12,953 nucleotides of DNA from NCBI RefSeq assembly GCF_000003605.2, contig NW_003150767.1:1-12953 (forward strand). The letters run 5' to 3'. Position numbers and translations under genes: made by a program. The notes under the pieces are model-generated. The model worked only from the letters and a program-made list of their open reading frames with translations, searched no databases and had not been told where the DNA came from. Origin of the DNA: Saccoglossus kowalevskii (taxonomy: Eukaryota > Hemichordata > Enteropneusta > Harrimaniidae). Position 1 is the stretch's first letter. Each line of letters opens with the position of its first letter. Below are positions 1 to 7,616 of this stretch, one piece after another.

Positions 1-1059
1 TGCCATACTTTGCCACGACTTTGCAGTACTTTTCCACTACTTTGCCGTACTTTGCCACTACTCTGCCTCTATTTTGCCGTACTTTGCCACTACTTTGCAG
101 TACTTTGCCACTACTTTGTCATATTTTGCACTACTTTGCCGTACTCTGCCACTACTTTGCCACTCCTTTGCCTTGATTTGTCACTACTTTGCCGCACTTT
201 GCCTCTACTTTGCCGTACTTTGCCACTATTTTGCCGTACTTTGCCACTACTTTGACGTATTTTGCTGTATTCTGCCACTACTTTGCCATACTTTGCCATA
301 CTTTGTCACTACTTTGCACTACTTTGCCACTACTTTGTCATACTTTGCACTACTTTGCCGTACTTTGCCACTACGTTGCTGTACTTTGCCACTACTTTGC
401 CGTACTTTTCCACTCTTTGCCACTACTTTGCCGTACATTGCCGTACTTTGCCTCTACTTTGCCACTACTTTGCCGTACTTCGCCGTACTTTGCCACTACT
501 TTGCAGTACTTTGCCACTACTTTGCCGTTCTTTGCCGCACTTTGCCACTACTTTGACGTACTTTGCCACTACTTTGCTGTATTTTCCACTACTTTGCCAT
601 ACTTTGCCACTACTTTGGCGTACTTTGCCACTATTTTGCAGTACTTTGCCACTACTTTGTCATACTTTGTCACTACTTTGTCGTACATTGCCACTACTTT
701 GCCGTACTTTGCCACTACTTTGCCGTACTTTGACACTACTTTGCCGTGATTTGTCACTACTTTGCTGTAACTTGCCACTACATTGCCACGACATTGCCGT
801 ACTTTGCCACTACTTTGCCACTACTTTGCCGTACTGTGCCACTACTTTGCTGTACTTTGCCGTACTGTGCCACCAATTTTCCATACTTTGCCACGACTTT
901 GCAGTACTTTGCCACTACTTTGCAGTACTTTGCCACTACTTTGCAGTACTTTGCCACTACTTTGTCATATTTTGCACTACTTTGCCGTACTTTGCCGTAC
1001 TTTGCCACTACTTTGCCGGGCTTTGTCACTACTTTGCCGCACTTTGCCTCTACTTTGCC
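1..1059. repeat. Minisatellite/satellite array, 10/11-bp units (21-bp dimer)
   Basis: The stretch is built almost entirely from alternating units of the type ctttgccgta (10 bp) and ctttgccacta (11 bp), giving a 21-bp dimer. Variants differ by single changes (gcagta, gtcata, gcctcta, gccacga). Because 21 bp is seven codons and the units lack stop codons, long heptad-repeat open frames appear on both strands; these are composition artefacts, not genes. The array shows a higher-order duplication: distinctive variants near positions 12, 115 and 177 recur near 890, 961 and 1022. It starts before the window and ends abruptly at 1059/1060 against recombinase-derived sequence. Confidence 0.95.
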
Positions 1060-1275
1060 ATGATGATGAAAGGTATTAAACCACTAGTTAACGATATTTC
1101 CCAATTCGGTACTCAAAGTTTTCGTGCTGGTGGCGCAACGGCGGCAGCTAAGAGTAACGTTAATGAAAAGTGCATTGCCAGACACAGAGAGTGGAAGAGC
1201 ACGAGTTCAAAAGACAGATATATTTGTGATTCGCTTCAAAGCAAACTAGAAGTATCAAAGTCCCTTGGGGTCTAA
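1060..1275 (+). pseudogene. Tyrosine recombinase C-terminal remnant (DIRS-like retrotransposon)
   Basis: The 71 codons ending at TAA 1273-1275 read as the extreme C-terminus of a eukaryotic tyrosine recombinase of the type carried by DIRS-like and Crypton elements. Seen in order are the box-II segment TQSFRAGGATAAA (residues 18-30), the segment RHREWKS (41-47), a Tyr in KDRYICDS (51-58) and the family-typical ending KLEVSKSLGV. In the family the box II motif is HxxR; here the His is Gln (codon caa, residue 19), while the Arg (residue 22), the second His (residue 42) and the candidate nucleophile Tyr (residue 54) remain. The N-terminal part and the box I Arg are missing. The upstream in-frame sequence is satellite DNA, so the three ATGs at 1060-1068 are probably not a real start. 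It is very likely a dead fragment. Assignment to a recombinase is confident; the family comes from the flanking repeats. Confidence 0.8.
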
Positions 1276-1311
1276 CATACACGTTTGTAAAACCATAACT
1301 AATTTTTTGCT

Positions 1312-1394
1312 CTCCTGGGTACTGCAACCACCGCATACCGCATTTCATGCTTGTTGTTTAGTTTGTACGAATAATTGGAGTTAAGTATAGATTG
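1312..1394 (+). repeat. Direct repeat copy 1 (putative B1)
   Basis: This 83-bp block recurs at 1699-1778. The first 44 bases, starting ctcctgggtactgcaacc, are identical in both copies. The remainder differs by one 3-bp gap and four substitutions, so about 76 of 80 aligned bases match. It begins 36 bp after the recombinase stop codon. Confidence 0.93.
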
Positions 1395-1698
1395 ATAGAT
1401 TGTTTCGCAGATTAGCAGACAATTGCTATCTATCCGTATGTAAATTATTCAGGTGCCATTGCACCTGTTCTGACTGGTTATTGGCCAAATAACCAGGTAC
1501 TCATGGGTATATAGTAAGAAGAGTGTTCTATTGTATTCAGTCTCGGTTGCAAACAACTCACGATGTATTTTTTCTTATTTCTTTTTAATATGGATGACGC
1601 CTGACCTGGGCGGTCAATGTATTCGTGATGGGAATTTATCAATTATTCCATAAATATTTATATATGTAAGGGGGGATACTTGTAATAAACGTGTGTGG
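1395..1698 (+). other. Spacer between direct repeats (putative A2)
   Basis: This 304-bp non-coding stretch lies between the two direct repeats. Two perfect hairpins sit side by side: caggtgc/gcacctg with loop catt (1450-1467), and ctggttatt/aataaccag with a 5-base loop (1474-1496). An AATAAA at 1684-1689 lies just before the second repeat and could serve as the element's polyadenylation signal. If the element is PAT/Ngaro-like, an intact copy elsewhere in the genome should start with this same 304-bp sequence (A1). Confidence 0.6.
1684..1689 (+). terminator. Candidate polyadenylation signal of the YR element
   Basis: A canonical AATAAA lies about 410 bp after the recombinase stop and 10 bp before the second direct repeat. 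Its position at the end of the spacer fits transcript termination in the terminal repeat, but the hexamer is common in AT-rich DNA and no GT-rich downstream element was verified. Confidence 0.3.
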
Positions 1699-1778
1699 CT
1701 CCTGGGTACTGCAACCACCGCATACCGCATTTCATGCTTGTTTAATTTGTACGAATAATTTCAGTTTAGTATAGATTG
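1699..1778 (+). repeat. Direct repeat copy 2 (putative B2, right terminus)
   Basis: This is the second copy of the block at 1312-1394, with the first 44 bases identical and about 95% identity overall outside a 3-bp gap. Its last bases (tagattg) run into tgcaaagt units of the next array, so the exact end of the mobile element is uncertain by several bases. Confidence 0.93.
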
Positions 1779-2285
1779 CAAAGTGCTGGATTAGTGGTGC
1801 AAAGTATGAAACTAGAATGCAAAATGGCAGAATAGCATTGTAAATTGAAGAATTAGAGTGCAAATTGGTATATTGGTGGTGCAAAGTGTGAAACCAGATT
1901 GCAGTGTGGTGGAGTAGGGGAGCATATTCGGAAACTAGAGTGCAAAGCATAGGTGCAAAGTTGTGGAGTGGTGGTGCAAAGAGTGAAGCTAGAGTGCAAA
2001 GTAGTGGAATAGTGGTGCAAAGTGAAGAATTAGATTGCAAAGTACCGAATAGTGGTGAAAAGTGTAAAACTGGAGTGCAAAGTCGTGGAATATTAGTTCA
2101 AAGTGAAGAATTAGTGAGCAAAATGGAGTAGTGTAGCACAAAGTAGTGGAATAGTGGTGTAAAATGAAAAACTAGAGAGCAAAGGGTAAAGTAGTGCTGC
2201 AAAGTGTGAAACTACAGTAAGTAGTGGAACAGCAGCGCAAAGTGAGAATGAGTGGAAAGTCTTGGAGTTTTGGTGCAAATTACAA
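1776..2285. repeat. Degenerate tandem array, ~20-bp units (about 41-bp dimer)
   Basis: Units of about 20 bp alternate between a type gtgcaaagtgtgaaactaga and a type gtgcaaagtagtggaatag, giving a dimer of about 41 bp. About 25 units can be traced, with heavy point divergence and small indels. The shared core gcaaagtagtgg is the reverse complement of the core of the array at 1-1059, so the two arrays look related and oppositely oriented. Short open frames here on either strand follow the repeat and are not genes. Confidence 0.85.
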
Positions 2286-2299
2286 ATTTTGATGATATA

Positions 2300-2645
2300 G
2301 TGTCTTTCCATACAACTTTTCCCACTTTTTATGTAACATTTACCAGCTTCTCGTACATGTATAACTAAACAGACTTTCCTGGGTTTCAATAGATCCTTTC
2401 CATTCCATTTTCTTGCATTCCATGAATATTACTATTTTCCATGGAATTTTATCAAATTTTAAAGCAAATTTACCAAACTTTTATGCAACATTCCTGTCTT
2501 TGTGAATTACCAGCCTCCCAAACTATGCTTTCATGCAACTTTTCCAACATTCCATTCAACTTTGATCAATATTCCATACCAGTTTATTTTCAATTTCAAC
2601 TTTCCATGCAACTTTAAGGAACATGCATGTAACTTTCTTCACATG
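2300..2645. repeat. Strongly decayed repeat zone around atgcaactttt
   Basis: Irregularly spaced variants of ttccatgcaacttttcc recur near 2305, 2328, 2477, 2526, 2550, 2600 and 2622. Spacing is not constant, so this is either an old, eroded minisatellite or simple pyrimidine-rich drift. No gene is seen. Confidence 0.5.
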
Positions 2646-3834
2646 CCTTTTGATAAATCCCCGTTTTGTGACAGCATCTGAACAGGGACATTTCAAAAGC
2701 ATACTACGTTTTGAACTAGTAAGAGTGATCAAATGCATTTTGAACAGTTTGTCAAAATGTTTGCAATAGTGTCATTTAGGACTACCGGTACGTACTAAAA
2801 TCGTGTCAACACAAATAGCTAACATGTTTGTCAGGCTAGGAAAAAAAATTGCAAAGAGAGTGCTTCAAAAAAAACAAACAAGGCACCTGTCCTACAAGAA
2901 CTTTACGGTGATAAAGTTAAGCAATGAACACCCACAAAACAAAATGTGGTGCAACTTTTCACCACCAGACTTTCTTCAAATTTTCTGGAAATTAACACCA
3001 AGTCATGGAAAATATAATTGTTTGCGAAAAATGACAAAAATATTCGCCAAAAAGGTGATTTAAAAGAGTAAGAGTATTCAGATTTGAAAAAAAAAATGCA
3101 AAGCCCTTGGAACAGATAATTTCTCTGTTAACATGTGGATATTTTTGTTGTCTCACTAAGTGTTATTGCCTCCAATGCATTATGGGTCTAGTTGCTATGT
3201 AAACATATATGAATAGCAGGTACTAGACTGTAGCCTCAGCATGACTAATCTGTACAAGAACCGTGTTATATAATCTCTCGTTAGCGAGAAGTTGATCTAT
3301 GATAATTAAACAACTCATTGATATAAAGTCCATAAATGTTTATTATTCATAATATATATTTACATCATTGCAAACAAACAAAGTTAAGGGAGATTGAAAC
3401 AACTGGACAGTTAAAAATTCATCAAAATTCATCAAAATTCAACAAAACAAATGAACAGAAAACTGTAGACAGCAAACATTTAGGATCCTAATATGGAAAG
3501 AGGATTTTAGCCAAAACACAATACTGGCAAATACATAAAAACAATTATGATATGGAATGGAAGAAAAGGTTATGTAAAATGTATACATAACAAAAATGGC
3601 AGTGTGTTGTTTTATTTCATATATTTCTGATGGATACAGTCAAAAGTTATTAAAGAGTTAATGTAATTTATAAAATCTAAAGGACAAAACACTATAGAGT
3701 CTGATCATTATTTGAGAAACAACTGAGATAATTCTGTAATAATGTGACATTAAGTAGTAATCATATAAGTAGCATACTCCACAAAATGTGTGGCATTGGA
3801 TCTTGTCTCACAATTATATGGTTTCATGTAACAA
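2646..3834. other. AT-rich non-genic DNA
   Basis: No convincing gene. An 86-codon open frame at 2803-3063 (+) is lysine-rich, has no recognisable motif and runs through A-rich sequence, so it is treated as chance. Minor structure includes an imperfect hairpin with 12 paired bases (3187-3227), a short hairpin tctcg/cgaga with loop ttag (3276-3289), a Staf/ZNF143-like box on the minus strand (3173-3188) and a 10-bp repeat (atcaaaattc, 3413-3440). Confidence 0.6.
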
Positions 3835-4012
3835 AAAAACAATATATAATATATAAGAATTAGATATTTAAAATCATAATTATCAAACTGAAAAACAATA
3901 TATAATATATAAGAATTAGATATTTAAAATCATAATTATCAAACTGAAAAACAATATATAATATATAAGAATTAGATATTTAAAATCATAATTATCAAAC
4001 TGAAAAACAATA
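3835..4012. repeat. Perfect tandem repeat, 3 x 56 bp
   Basis: Three copies of a 56-bp AT-rich unit (3835-3890, 3891-3946, 3947-4002) are identical at every base, followed by the first 10 bases of a fourth (4003-4012). Perfect identity in non-coding DNA indicates a very recent expansion or an assembly duplication. Confidence 0.98.
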
Positions 4013-4760
4013 AATGGGAGAAATTTAATTCTATCATTCATTGAAATGTATTATTATTAATTACAGTACCATGCCTACTTAGATTAACCAATATGCGAGA
4101 AAACTACATACAAGTTGTATGTTACCTTACTTTGAATAGCTAGAGCAACAGTTTAATTAAATTCATTTAAGTACACTGTGGGCAATTTAATTTGTTTCTA
4201 TATTATCAATGTCACAGCACTGAATCAAATGCAAACAGCTTACCCTATTTTCTCATAGTGGTGCATGCACTTAAGTAAACTAGAGGTATTGCTATGGTCA
4301 AAATAAGCAACATTTTAATGACTTAATAAACAATAAATGCAATTTTTACTTTATATGCACTGCCAATACGGTATGTTGTAACAAATTTATTATTGGTTTT
4401 ATTTCATAGTGGCAGGTTACTGCACTGACCTCAGAACGGGATAATAAAATGCCATCATAAAGCTGCTGCCTAATGGAATGTAATAAAGGAAATACTAGAT
4501 ATAGGGACGAGTTGGCAGTGAATCAAATCTTATCTGTATTCCTAAAATATTGCTGAATACATTGAATGTCAGTCTCAGGTTAAACATGGAATGGAGGTAG
4601 AAATGTTATATCAAATAGATTTGGGAAACCAACTCATATGTAGCACATGTATAGTTACCACAACAGGCTGTTACGATATGTGTGTATAGTATGTTATTAG
4701 ACTTCTAGCTGGTAAATTACTTTACTTTCACTAGGAATTAATTTTCGCTATTTTCAATGA
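4013..4760. other. AT-rich intergenic or 3' flanking DNA
   Basis: No open frame, RNA gene or repeat with clear structure was found. The stretch lies downstream of the chondroitin synthase gene (minus strand), and part could belong to a long 3' UTR if more distal polyadenylation sites are used (minus-strand AATAAA at 4386-4391 and 4398-4403). Confidence 0.5.
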
Positions 4761-4767
4761 AGGAATG

Positions 4768-4891
4768 ATTCAGTGAAAATAAAATTCAGCAAATATACCT
4801 TTTTTCCTATATTTACATTCAACTCGTCAAAAACTTTAAATGTAAAATTGGGGGAAAAACGGTATATTCGCTGGATTTATTTTTCACTGAA
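4768..4891. repeat. Long imperfect palindrome (fold-back/MITE-like element)
   Basis: The left arm, starting attcagtgaaaataaa at 4768, is the near reverse complement of the right arm ending at 4891 (tttttcactgaat). About 33 of the outer 37 positions pair, including aatatacc/ggtatatt. Pairing continues inward through cctatatttacatt / aaatgtaaaattgggg, leaving a loop of only about 20 bases. Weaker similarity continues outward on both sides (about 4755 to 4906). It could be a miniature inverted-repeat element or a fold-back formed by inverted duplication. No terminal target duplication was identified. Confidence 0.8.
4876..4881 (-). terminator. Candidate polyadenylation signal for the CHSY gene
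   Basis: The plus-strand tttatt here is AATAAA on the gene strand and is the first canonical hexamer met downstream of the stop codon at 5720-5722, giving a 3' UTR of about 850 bases. It lies inside the right arm of the palindrome. Non-canonical signals nearer the stop are possible, so this is tentative. Confidence 0.3.
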
Positions 4892-5719
4892 TATACCCCT
4901 TTCAGTATAGAGTGTGAAAATAAATTGCAAGCGACAATAAAAGTATTTTACAGTGATATATCTAACTTGTATCATGCGATATGAAATAAGGCCATCAAAA
5001 CTCATAAAGCTCAGCACAAAAAAAATAAAACAGCTTTGTATAATTTGACAAATGAGTTTTTGTGTTACTTCCCGGTTGTCAAAAAATATTTCAATTTCTA
5101 CTATTAAGGCCTGTCAAATTATGCTGTACCACTACAGTAAAATATGCTACACTCAAAATAAAGCAAACATTGGTGGCAGCACAAGGCTTAGTTAAGAGTT
5201 CTGATGTATAAACAATTATTCAGCCCAATGTAGTCACATTACACATCTAGAAAATAAACAAATAAAAACTGTAATAATGTTGATGCAAGTTTCAAACAAA
5301 AGCAATGAATGGCCTCAGCATATATGAAATCACTGTTAAGGCCAAGAGATGTTGTAATGTTCACCAAAAGTAGTAGCCTTGTATGGCTGTAACTGATGTA
5401 CAATTTCAAATAAATAATAAATTTGAATAAAAGTAGGACACTTTAAAAATGAAACTCATGAAATAAAGAGTATTATGAATTATACTTTGGTAGTGTTTTA
5501 GAAAAAATGCAGACAGTGTAACAGAAATGTCACATATGTCAATATATTGAACGGAATGATTATCATACACTTAATAAGTTGAAGCTGGTATGGATGAAAA
5601 TAGTCACAGGATATATTGCTATTTTGATATTAATTGAAAATGTATATACTGTATTTACAATGAAATGAAGGGCAGGTAATGATAAAAGCACCATAGGAGA
5701 CACTGCATCTTTAGTCCGG
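4892..5719 (-). other. Probable 3' UTR / downstream flank of the CHSY gene
   Basis: This is non-coding AT-rich DNA directly after the stop codon of the minus-strand gene. No splice or coding signal was recognised. The only notable structure is a 13-bp inverted repeat with one mismatch (5038-5050 with 5112-5124). The extent of the transcript is inferred only from the nearest canonical poly(A) hexamer. Confidence 0.4.
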
Positions 5720-7273
5720 TCACGTTTTACTGGTTTCCTTGTGTTTATGTTTACTGTTTTGAATGATATTTGATAACTGACTTGGACTACCATAAGTTGA
5801 TGTACGTGATCCTAAACACATCTGATATTGCTTTGGTTCTAGTGCTTCATCACATATCACAGGATGATAGATGTGTACAAGTCCCACATCAGGGGAACGG
5901 AATACTGTCATATTACTAATTACAAATTTATTATACAGGTCTACATCTTCCAATCCCCAGCCAACGATGGATGCATCCATTCCTCCCACAGAACTTACAT
6001 CACTATTGTACACACACACTATGCCAAAGCCGTAATGACGGAAAAATCCAGTCTGTTTATTGATGAGAATATTGGTGACTGGAGTCTGTTTGTGTGGGTA
6101 TACAACTCGTGGTTCATACTGACTGAAAACTTCTGGATAGTAAATCAGTTTTCCCTGCTTTGTGTTTTTTCGGCATCGATACAGAAATCCGGATGAGAAG
6201 TGAATATCAACATCTACAAAAAACAATAATGCATCTGAAGGGTATTGAGAGGCTCCAAGTTCCAAGGCCAAGCCTCGTGCAAACTCACCCATAGCGCTAA
6301 GAATACGAAGCTCTGAGTTCGGATACAGCTCTTGGTAGTGGGATATTAGCTTGATAATCTCCAATGACTGGTCGTTTTGAGCAGTCTTAAAAAGAACTAC
6401 AACAAGTTTAACATCTTCTTTTGTAACAAGACATGTTCTTTCAAAGTTTTGCATAAATCGCTTCAATGTTTCAAATCTTCCTGCCAGTGGCAAGACGAAG
6501 TGTATTGTTTGCTTACTGTACATGACACTCGCTACATTTCCAAACGCTCCACTAGATACACCATTTGCAAAGTTTGTTAGTGAGTTTGCACTTCGTACAT
6601 CTGATGCTGGTTTTGTGATTACATCATTCGTTAATTCTTCAATAAACTGTATTTTACCAAACGATTGTTGTAAGTACGCATGTCTTCTGACTGGAACATT
6701 ACGTTTTTTACCTTTGTGACGTCGATACATAAGTAAAAGATCCAATATATAGTCTACACCGTGTGTTGGAATTATACGCCTGTATCCATATAATATTTCC
6801 TGGTAATCTATAGTTCTGCCTCTAGCAAGAGAGTTTCTATTTATCATTTCCATCACCTGCAGTACTATATCTTCTAAAGCAACTTGTAACGTTTTATCCA
6901 ATCCTCGTTTGGGAGTATCGTATTTTAATGAGTACAAGGACTTAGTAAAGAAATCCCATGCGATCGTCTCATCGTAAATATTTGGCATGTATCGCACAAG
7001 ATCGGGGGTTGAGCCCAGTTTTGTATTTTCTGTCCTGTCGTCTATAAGTGGTATCTTCAGTAAACGATTCATTTCATTTATCTCCCGTAATGTCCTGAGT
7101 GTTTTTAGTTGTAAATAAGCAATTCTTTGACTTTCTAGATATGAGTGTAGACGGTGAAAATGGGGTATACTTTTGATAGGGTGTAGAGTAATAGCTTTGT
7201 GAACTTCAGAAGTATGCAGGTTACCAGTAAAAGCATCTTTGGCAAAATATTTATGATAAAACAACTGCTGCAT
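5720..7273 (-). CDS. CHSY1: Chondroitin sulfate synthase 1/3-like, terminal exon (C-terminal 517 aa)
   Basis: The exon encodes the C-terminal part of a Golgi type II glycosyltransferase that polymerises chondroitin by adding GlcA and GalNAc in turn. Family landmarks include MQQLFY at the exon start, HKAITLHP (25-32), RRGLD-like PKRGLD (121-126), LEDIVLQVMEMIN (133-145), YGYRR (162-166), VPVRRHAYLQQSFGKIQF (193-210), LPLAGRFE (261-268) and the metal-binding DVD (354-356). Further on are IYYPEVFSQYEP (377-388), GWGLEDVDL (438-446), VFRSPDVGLVHIYHP (457-471) and KQYQMCLGSRTSTYGS (481-496). Residues from about 255 form the GalNAc-transferase domain; the N-terminal galactosyltransferase-like domain and membrane anchor lie in upstream exons outside the visible sequence. 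One N-glycosylation sequon is at N454 (NMT). The first ATG is not the protein start: it follows a splice acceptor directly. Length and ending match vertebrate CHSY1/CHSY3 as I recall them. The choice between the CHSY1 and CHSY3 name is arbitrary for an invertebrate. No frameshift or stop is seen. Confidence 0.95.
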   Translation of the reverse strand: MQQLFYHKYFAKDAFTGNLHTSEVHKAITLHPIKSIPHFHRLHSYLESQRIAYLQLKTLRTLREINEMNRLLKIPLIDDRTENTKLGSTPDLVRYMPNIYDETIAWDFFTKSLYSLKYDTPKRGLDKTLQVALEDIVLQVMEMINRNSLARGRTIDYQEILYGYRRIIPTHGVDYILDLLLMYRRHKGKKRNVPVRRHAYLQQSFGKIQFIEELTNDVITKPASDVRSANSLTNFANGVSSGAFGNVASVMYSKQTIHFVLPLAGRFETLKRFMQNFERTCLVTKEDVKLVVVLFKTAQNDQSLEIIKLISHYQELYPNSELRILSAMGEFARGLALELGASQYPSDALLFFVDVDIHFSSGFLYRCRKNTKQGKLIYYPEVFSQYEPRVVYPHKQTPVTNILINKQTGFFRHYGFGIVCVYNSDVSSVGGMDASIVGWGLEDVDLYNKFVISNMTVFRSPDVGLVHIYHPVICDEALEPKQYQMCLGSRTSTYGSPSQLSNIIQNSKHKHKETSKT

Positions 7274-7290
7274 CTGAAAAAGACAATAAA
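7274..7290 (-). other. Splice acceptor of the CHSY terminal exon
   Basis: On the minus strand the bases before the exon read tttattgtctttttcag, a good polypyrimidine tract plus CAG. The exon then opens in phase 0 with ATGCAGCAG (M-Q-Q). Vertebrate CHSY1 has the same MQQLFY stretch after SYE in the continuous protein, which supports splicing here rather than initiation at this ATG. Confidence 0.85.
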
Positions 7291-7616
7291 AATACTATAT
7301 ATTAATTCACTAAACATCAGAGTTATCATAAATATAGGTTAACAGTAGTAATATAAATACATGTAATGAAATGAATTTTGATTGTTGTTTAAAAATCTAT
7401 AGTCTGTTTCAATTGCAGCTAAATATGTGTACTATATAGGGTTTAATTATTTGCTAGATTTCATTTTCACTTAATTCATTCACAGAGAAAACTCTGTTAG
7501 TATGCAAAGCCAACATAAAATATATTGTTTCCTTCCTGAACAAGTGATTTAAAACCTAGTGAATATCCCTGCAACTTTAAATCTGCTATAACCCAGTGAA
7601 TATGTCCCACTATATT

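Larger units (their letters stand above)
1060..1778 (+). mobile_element. 3' end of a PAT/Ngaro-type (DIRS-like) YR retrotransposon
   Basis: The recombinase terminus is followed 36 bp later by an 83-bp block (1312-1394), a 304-bp spacer (1395-1698) and a second copy of the block (1699-1778). PAT and Ngaro elements are known to have split direct repeats in the order A1, ORFs, B1, A2, B2, with the recombinase as the last ORF; this order is what is seen, apart from A1 and the gag and RT/RNase H genes, which are absent. The left side is truncated at 1059/1060 by satellite DNA. The right terminus is placed where B1/B2 similarity stops (1778), though the end of B2 blends into the neighbouring array. 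A simple tandem duplication of 3' flank is the alternative explanation. Confidence 0.6.

Noticed and set aside
10-1059. Long heptad-repeat open frames on both strands (for example TTLPYFA-like or GKVVAKY-like)
   Set aside because: The 21-bp repeat period equals seven codons and the units lack stops, so all frames stay open. The 'protein' only mirrors the satellite.
262-1275. A 337-codon frame joining the satellite translation to the recombinase end
   Set aside because: Only codons from 1060 on resemble a protein family. The upstream part is satellite DNA and the fusion is a junction artefact.
1060-1778. Crypton DNA transposon as the source of the recombinase
   Set aside because: Cryptons lack terminal direct repeats; the B1-A2-B2 layout favours a PAT/Ngaro-type element, although Crypton cannot be excluded from the recombinase fragment alone.
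1732-2389. Several 70-100 codon frames on both strands
   Set aside because: They follow the 20-bp array and the decayed repeat zone; no domain or start context supports them.
2803-3063. 86-codon plus-strand frame, Lys-rich
   Set aside because: No recognisable motif, A-rich composition, no supporting splice or promoter signal.
5864-6719. Plus-strand frames of 65-110 codons
   Set aside because: They are antisense shadows of the conserved CHSY exon.
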